In this document: positions 60,701-64,000 of the stretch, piece after piece
Layout: every line of letters starts with the position of its first letter
Numbering within the stretch: the first letter of the stretch is position 1
Assembly: GCF_030063185.1 (NCBI RefSeq)
Contig: NZ_JASISP010000001.1
Coordinates: 372,001-436,000 of the forward strand
Direction: 5' to 3'
DNA: 64,000 nucleotides
Source of the DNA: Arthrobacter sp. H35-D1
GTDB lineage: Bacteria; Actinomycetota; Actinomycetes; Actinomycetales; Micrococcaceae
The notes under the pieces: model-generated
Database searches by the model: none
Told to the model about the DNA's origin: nothing
Seen by the model: the letters and a program-made list of their open reading frames with translations, nothing else
Translations under genes and position numbers: made by a program

Positions 60701-61355
60701 CCGCCGAGCCAAGGACATCATTTTTGATGAGGTAAACGCCGACGAGCTGCTCAGTGCGGCACCGGTTCTGGACGGAAACGTGGCAAAGTCGCCCATCGAG
60801 TCATGGCGGGACTTCATCGCGGAGAACAAGGATGAGCTTGCCGTGCTGCAGCTTCTCCATGGCAGTGCCACTGCCCGGCCAACATACGCGCAGCTGAAGG
60901 AACTGGCAGAACAGGTCAAACGAATCCCATCTATTGGCTCGCTGGACACCATCTGGAGCGCCTATGCAGCCCTTGGTGAGGTTGCCGAACCCGGCCATAA
61001 GCCTGGAGTGACCGATCTTGTCACGATACTCAGGCACGAGTTGGGCGGTGGAGGGACAGTAGATTCAGCGGGGGCAATCGCCCGTAGCGGTATCCGCGCC
61101 TACAGCTCCTTGGTGGATGAAAGGCTAGTTGCTTGGTTCGCGCGGCAGCAACACGCCGGAGTGCACTTCACCGATGAGCAGCGCTGGTGGATTCGGCGGA
61201 TTGCCGAAGTAGTGAAAACATCTGTAACCGTGGAACTCGACGATTTAACCAAAACCCCCTTCACCGAGCGCGGTGGCCAGTTTGGCTTTGCCCAGGCCTT
61301 CCCGAGTGATGCACTCGCCATCTTTGAACAGCTACAACACGAGCTCGCAGCGTGA
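57798..61355 (+). CDS. hsdR: type I restriction enzyme R subunit (ATP-dependent translocase/nuclease)
   Basis: A TTG at 57798 follows GAGGGGGA and is the likely start (1185 residues); a GTG at 57741 has no ribosome binding site. A DUF4145-like helical N-terminus and an Ala/Glu coiled coil (about residues 170-240) precede the nuclease lobe SGFADYLLYVDSRLVGVLEAKKEG, which holds the PD-ExK residues. The SF2 motor follows: QMATGAGKTFTAV (Walker A, about residue 452), VDECHRSIYG (DEAD-like box, about 578), VGLTATPTKQT, and MKGRGSRTMD (motif VI). This is the EcoEI-like type I pattern. It overlaps hsdS by four bases. Confidence 0.93.
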   Translation: MTHIDPMILSAAQKSVNFGLLLDVEPLLAVYGAGAEASLYTDPNGSLIKCRQLAEVLTEQLLLRSNTAVDSSKQIDRIQALAAAGVLGKDAIEDLHRIRKTGNQATHSHLFNANITLGVLHTCWELGTLLYRAVTKDRTVRTFLPPSPADLTPATAEDAASLHAIHDALDSSRDELAEALTVLDSSRTQAQAEAAARAKAEAELAAARTEQSDMAAKLEQLQAQLNELASSEPRLSRDVPKPTPAARQTFIDRATAPRPLSEVQARKNIDKMLRAAGWLVQDYRDIAPMAGMGVAVREFPLDSGFADYLLYVDSRLVGVLEAKKEGMSLTGVEWQTSKYATGLPASARLATWHPDTPLPFCYESTGAETRFMNLLDPDARSREVFSFHRPETLKRWMAEADTSPESPTLLARIQQLPVLEVDGLRPNQVQAVTGVETSLKGQHPRALIQMATGAGKTFTAVTSAYRLIRHANAGRILFLVDRNNLGIQAESEFVNFVNPDDGRRFGETYAVQRVAGRTIADSTNVAISTIQRLFRMLAGEDLPDSATENDENDDGEPESPVDVTYSAALPPETFDLIIVDECHRSIYGKWRAVLEYFDAPVVGLTATPTKQTLGFFNQNLVSEYPYEKSVADGVNVPFDVYRIKTQVTSQGATVEAGTIVPMRERATRRKRYEELEEDYSYTGKQLGRSVINKDQIRTVLSTFRDRLYTEIFPGRSYVPKTLIFAKDDSHADEIVQQVREVFGKGQDFAVKITYRSRSQGNDPQQLLQQFRNSPSIRVAVTVDMIATGTDVKAIECVFFMREVRSAVYFEQMKGRGSRTMDSDAYAQVTPDAKDGLTKDRFVIVDAVGVTESELVDADPMDRLPKSVSLQKLMEKAGALTITVDEVSTLAARLGRLATQLKPNEAAEIEHVSGGTSLRAIVQGLSAASDNDAVEQARESGDDAVAALIRTGVAPLASSAELRKRIMDIRRAKDIIFDEVNADELLSAAPVLDGNVAKSPIESWRDFIAENKDELAVLQLLHGSATARPTYAQLKELAEQVKRIPSIGSLDTIWSAYAALGEVAEPGHKPGVTDLVTILRHELGGGGTVDSAGAIARSGIRAYSSLVDERLVAWFARQQHAGVHFTDEQRWWIRRIAEVVKTSVTVELDDLTKTPFTERGGQFGFAQAFPSDALAIFEQLQHELAA

Positions 61356-62716
61356 GCGAACTGGCAGAACTGCCAAGCGGCTGGGCTTGGACGACGCTCA
61401 CCGAAATTTCAGAGAACCTAGACCGGCTGCGGGTGCCACTCAGTGCTGCAGAGCGGGCAAAAAGGCCCGGCTCAGTTCCCTACTACGGAGCAACCGGACA
61501 AGTTGGAACCATCGATGCAGAGATCTTCAACGAGGATCTAGTTCTGCTTGGGGAAGACGGCGTGCAATTTTTTGACCCTTCCAAAACGAAAGCTTACAGA
61601 ATTAGCGGTCCTGCATGGGTTAATAACCATGCTCACGTATTGCGGGCCACCAACGCTACAACCAATTCGTTTCTTCACTACTATCTAAATACTTTCAACT
61701 TCGAAGGCTACGCAAATGGAACCACACGACTCAAACTAACCAAGTCTGCGGCCAACTCAATCCCGTTTCCGCTCCCACCGCTCGCCGAACAGCACCGCAT
61801 CGTCGAAGCCCTCGAAGAACAGCTCTCACGGCTTGACGAAGCATCATCATTGCTTTCCACCTCTGCTCGTCGTGCTTCGGCATTCAGGTTACGTCTTAAC
61901 CGGTATTCCGAGACGGCAACGATGACGAATGCATACGCACTTCCGCCGTCACCGGCCGATGTTGATGACGTCGATTTGCCAAAGATCCCCAACAATTGGC
62001 GGTGGGGTCGGCTTGAGGAGATAGCCGATGTTGTCGGCGGAATTACGAAAGACGCGAAGAAACAGTCAGACCCAGCACTGACTGAGGTCCCCTACCTTCG
62101 AGTCGCCAATGTCCAAGCTGGTCACCTCAAGCTTGACGTTGTCACCAAAATTCGTGCGACGGAGAAGCAGATCAAAAAGCTGCTGCTGCAGCCTGGCGAC
62201 GTGCTTTTGAACGAAGGTGGCGACCGTGACAAACTTGGCCGTGGTTGGATCTGGGAAGGGGCAATCGATAATTGCATTCACCAAAACCATGTGTTTCGGA
62301 TCAGGGTTCGAGAAAACGCGGTCCTACCAGAACTCATAGCTTGGCATGCAAATTCTTACGGTCGAAAGTGGTTCGAGCGCAACGGCAAACAAAGCGTTAA
62401 TTTAGCATCAGTTAGCCTCAGAGTTATGAAGAAGTTCCCAATTCCAATTCCTCCAGTTCAAGAGCAGGATGACCTCGTGACTTTAGTCTCGGAGCAGTTA
62501 GACGGCGCATCTCGACTAGTGAACAACATTGAGGGGCTCGTGACCAGAAATGGGCGGCTGAGAGAGCGTATATTGGCGTCCGCATTCGCCGGCACCCTCG
62601 TCGATCAGAACCCTGCCGACGAACCTGCTTCCATCCTGCTCGAGCGCATTGCCGCTGAGCGTGCCGCCGCAAAGCCAGCCGTCCGGCGTCGTACTTCTGT
62701 GAAGGCGAAAGTCTAG
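61352..62716 (+). CDS. hsdS: type I restriction enzyme specificity subunit
   Basis: GTG start inside the hsdR stop (GTGA overlap). The 454-residue protein has the duplicated plan of HsdS. Target domain 1 starts ELPSGWAWTTLTEI and leads to the conserved helix PFPLPPLAEQHRIVEALEEQLSRLDEA. Target domain 2 starts IPNNWRWGRLEEIADVVGG and leads to FPIPIPPVQEQDDLVTLVSEQLDGA. The two helices set the spacing between half-sites. AT content rises in the target domains (about 61.6-62.5 kb), as expected for exchanged specificity modules. Confidence 0.95.
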   Translation: MSELAELPSGWAWTTLTEISENLDRLRVPLSAAERAKRPGSVPYYGATGQVGTIDAEIFNEDLVLLGEDGVQFFDPSKTKAYRISGPAWVNNHAHVLRATNATTNSFLHYYLNTFNFEGYANGTTRLKLTKSAANSIPFPLPPLAEQHRIVEALEEQLSRLDEASSLLSTSARRASAFRLRLNRYSETATMTNAYALPPSPADVDDVDLPKIPNNWRWGRLEEIADVVGGITKDAKKQSDPALTEVPYLRVANVQAGHLKLDVVTKIRATEKQIKKLLLQPGDVLLNEGGDRDKLGRGWIWEGAIDNCIHQNHVFRIRVRENAVLPELIAWHANSYGRKWFERNGKQSVNLASVSLRVMKKFPIPIPPVQEQDDLVTLVSEQLDGASRLVNNIEGLVTRNGRLRERILASAFAGTLVDQNPADEPASILLERIAAERAAAKPAVRRRTSVKAKV

Positions 62717-62784
62717 GTCGCAAACCAGCACACAGAAGTGTCCACAGCCAGCCTTGCACTCAGGCCCGTGTCAGTCCGGACCGG

Positions 62785-62790
62785 TAGAAT
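62785..62790 (+). promoter_or_regulatory. possible -10 element before the Fic module
   Basis: TAGAAT lies in the 134-base gap between hsdS and the antitoxin gene, about 60 bases before its start. No clear -35 stands at the right distance. It would allow vbhA-fic-hsdM to be transcribed apart from hsdR-hsdS. Confidence 0.3.
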
Positions 62791-62850
62791 GAAAGGGTGC
62801 GACGGTGCATCCTGACGAGGATCACCACGTTCAACGCAAAGGAGTGCAGC

Positions 62851-63054
62851 ATGTCGACCCTGAAGAACAAGAGCGGGCTCACCGAGGCCGAAGTTCAGTC
62901 AGCCGTGGAGTTCGCTGACGCAGCACAGTATCTGGCCGGAGGCTGTACTTCTGAGCGTGCACGCGACTTGTCCCGCGAAGTCCTTCGCGGCAACATGGAC
63001 GCTGACGAGGCTGTGGAGATTCGACTGGCCGAAATTCTCGCAACTGGCAAGTGA
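62851..63054 (+). CDS. VbhA-like antitoxin of a Fic system
   Basis: AAAGGAG precedes the ATG at 62851 (MSTLKNKSGL); 67 residues. It has two or three helices: LTEAEVQSAVEFADAAQYLAGG and TSERARDLSREVLRGNMDADEAVEIRLAEIL. The second has the R-G-x-hydrophobic-(D/S)-x-(D/E)-E-(A/L)-V layout of VbhA-type antitoxins. The usual inhibitory motif (S/T)xxxE(G/N) is not exact; SGLTEA is the nearest. The Fic gene starts inside its stop codon, supporting the pairing. Confidence 0.7.
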   Translation: MSTLKNKSGLTEAEVQSAVEFADAAQYLAGGCTSERARDLSREVLRGNMDADEAVEIRLAEILATGK

Positions 63055-63659
63055 GCTCGATGCCGGACAAGTACACCTATCCAGGCACCGAGATCCTCAT
63101 CAATATTCCGGGCATCTTGGATCAGCACCAGCTCGATCTCGCCGAACAGGACCTAGCCGGAATCGTTATGGCCCAATTGCGGGAATATCCGATTGCCGGA
63201 GTGTTCGATTTCCCACATCTGCAGGCAATCCATCGGCGTTTGATGGGACGGCTCTATTCTTGGGCGGGCGAGATCCGCACCACAGACACCCAAGCCATGG
63301 GAACAGGCGTTGCACATTGCCGGCCCGAGTTCATCGAGGCCTTCGCCGGCGAGGTCTTTGCCGGTATCGCTGCCGATAATTTCCTGCTCCACCTTGACCA
63401 CCACGAATTTGCCGCAAGGCTGGCGCACCATTGGGGTGAGCTGACCTCCCTGCACCCGTTCCGCGACGGAAACACACGCAGCCAGTCAGCGTTCCTTGAC
63501 CAGCTGGCCACTGCCGCCGGCTGGGAAATCCATTGGAGCAAGCTGGACTTGGATGCGGTCAAAGAGGCCCGCGTCATTGCCATTTCACGCAGTGCCGAAC
63601 CGCTCTGCCAACTTCTTTCCCCCGCCATCACCGCCCGCCACCGAAGGAACCAAGAATGA
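63051..63659 (+). CDS. Fic-domain AMP-transferase (toxin)
   Basis: GTG start overlapping the antitoxin stop (GTGA); an ATG at 63060 is possible. The 202-residue protein has FDFPHLQAIHRRLMGRLYSWAGEIRT, typical of the Fic N-terminal helices, and the active loop HPFRDGNTRSQ (His135). Catalytic His, Asp, Asn and Arg are kept, but the second Gly of HPFx(D/E)GNGR is Thr. It would transfer AMP to a target protein such as gyrase or topoisomerase IV in known FicT systems. Its stop overlaps the hsdM start, placing it within the restriction operon. Confidence 0.88.
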   Translation: MSSMPDKYTYPGTEILINIPGILDQHQLDLAEQDLAGIVMAQLREYPIAGVFDFPHLQAIHRRLMGRLYSWAGEIRTTDTQAMGTGVAHCRPEFIEAFAGEVFAGIAADNFLLHLDHHEFAARLAHHWGELTSLHPFRDGNTRSQSAFLDQLATAAGWEIHWSKLDLDAVKEARVIAISRSAEPLCQLLSPAITARHRRNQE

Positions 63660-64000
63660 CTCGCAATCCGGCCGAAGTACGCAGGCTCGTCGACAAGCTC
63701 TGGAGCTATTGCGACGTGCTGCGCGACGCCGGCGTCGCCGCGATCGACTACGTGGAGCAGCTCAGTTTCATCCTGTTCCTGAAGATGTGTGATGAAAAGC
63801 AAAAAAATGCCCTCATCCCGATGCAGATCTTCCCTCCCCACCTGAAGATCTCCTGGGACTATCTGGTGGCTCTGAGCGGCGATGACCTGGAATCGGAATA
63901 CCAGCGGATCCTGCGGTCACTGGGCACCCAGCCAACCAACCTCGGCGTCGTCTTCCGCAAGGCACAGAACCGCATCCAGGAACCGGCACTGCTGCGTAAA
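63656..64000 (+). CDS. hsdM: type I restriction enzyme methylase subunit, N-terminal part
   Basis: The ATG overlaps the Fic stop (ATGA). 115 codons are visible before the window ends: MTRNPAEVRRLVDKLWSYCD, then VLRDAGVAAIDYVEQLSFILFLKMCDEK, then helices, matching the N-terminal HsdM_N helical domain. The methylase motifs (NPPF and others) lie outside the window. The gene completes an R-S-vbhA-fic-M operon. Confidence 0.9.
   Translation, partial: MTRNPAEVRRLVDKLWSYCDVLRDAGVAAIDYVEQLSFILFLKMCDEKQKNALIPMQIFPPHLKISWDYLVALSGDDLESEYQRILRSLGTQPTNLGVVFRKAQNRIQEPALLRK

Overview
The window looks like chromosome from a high-GC actinobacterium of the Micrococcaceae, most like Arthrobacter and its relatives. 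This is inference from gene content and codon usage, not from a database search. Supporting signs are a DUF222/HNH (13E12-type) protein, ABC sugar importers that lack their own ATPase, a CGNR-type regulator, a CsoR-CopZ-CopA copper operon, and the rpsF-ssb-rpsR-rplI block close to dnaB.

Layout. 1-12 kb: a DUF456 fragment at the left edge, the DUF222/HNH protein, a DUF2079 membrane protein, an iron- or heme-type regulated heme oxygenase, an MFS carrier, a Gfo/Idh/MocA oxidoreductase divergent from a small HTH protein, alanine dehydrogenase, a lipoprotein, a MocR-like aminotransferase and an SGNH hydrolase. 12-17 kb: a 2-oxoacid dehydrogenase operon (E1alpha, E1beta, E2) downstream of an aminotransferase of the HisC type. 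17-25.6 kb: a small holin-like membrane protein, a WxG-like/alpha-beta hydrolase pair, purB, a DUF2695 protein, an aminotransferase, a PTH2-type protein whose end is altered by a tandem duplication, and rlmN. 25.6-37 kb: poxB, then a polyol regulon: mannitol dehydrogenase, xylulokinase, a SorC-type regulator, an ABC importer and a zinc alcohol dehydrogenase. An AbiEi/Vsr-like gene bracketed by two large palindromes sits inside this regulon. 37-43 kb: a MoaD-like/BNR-propeller pair, the copper operon, an EamA exporter and a CGNR regulator. 43-50 kb: an amino-sugar locus (RpiR regulator, SIS protein, NgcEFG-type importer) divergent from a BadF-type kinase. 50-56.5 kb: two small membrane proteins, a MATE exporter, dnaB, a 477-base upstream region rich in DnaA-box-like sites, a frameshifted DUF1801 gene, and rplI-rpsR-ssb-rpsF.

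56.7-64 kb is a compact conflict/defence locus. An MNT nucleotidyltransferase with an HTH plus a HEPN-like partner reads leftward. A type I restriction operon reads rightward as hsdR-hsdS-vbhA-fic-hsdM, with hsdM cut by the window edge. The Fic toxin/antitoxin pair is inserted between the specificity and modification genes, and start/stop overlaps join its members to each other and to hsdM. This is the most striking arrangement in the window.

Regulatory sequence is unusually legible here. A repeated WCAAAYGAGC motif, at 23-base spacing, links mannitol dehydrogenase to the SorC/ABC divergon 5 kb away. A canonical CsoR palindrome precedes csoR. A 28-base palindrome covers the heme oxygenase promoter. 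Perfect bidirectional hairpins close several convergent gene pairs. I saw no tRNA or rRNA genes, no CRISPR array and no insertion-sequence transposase.
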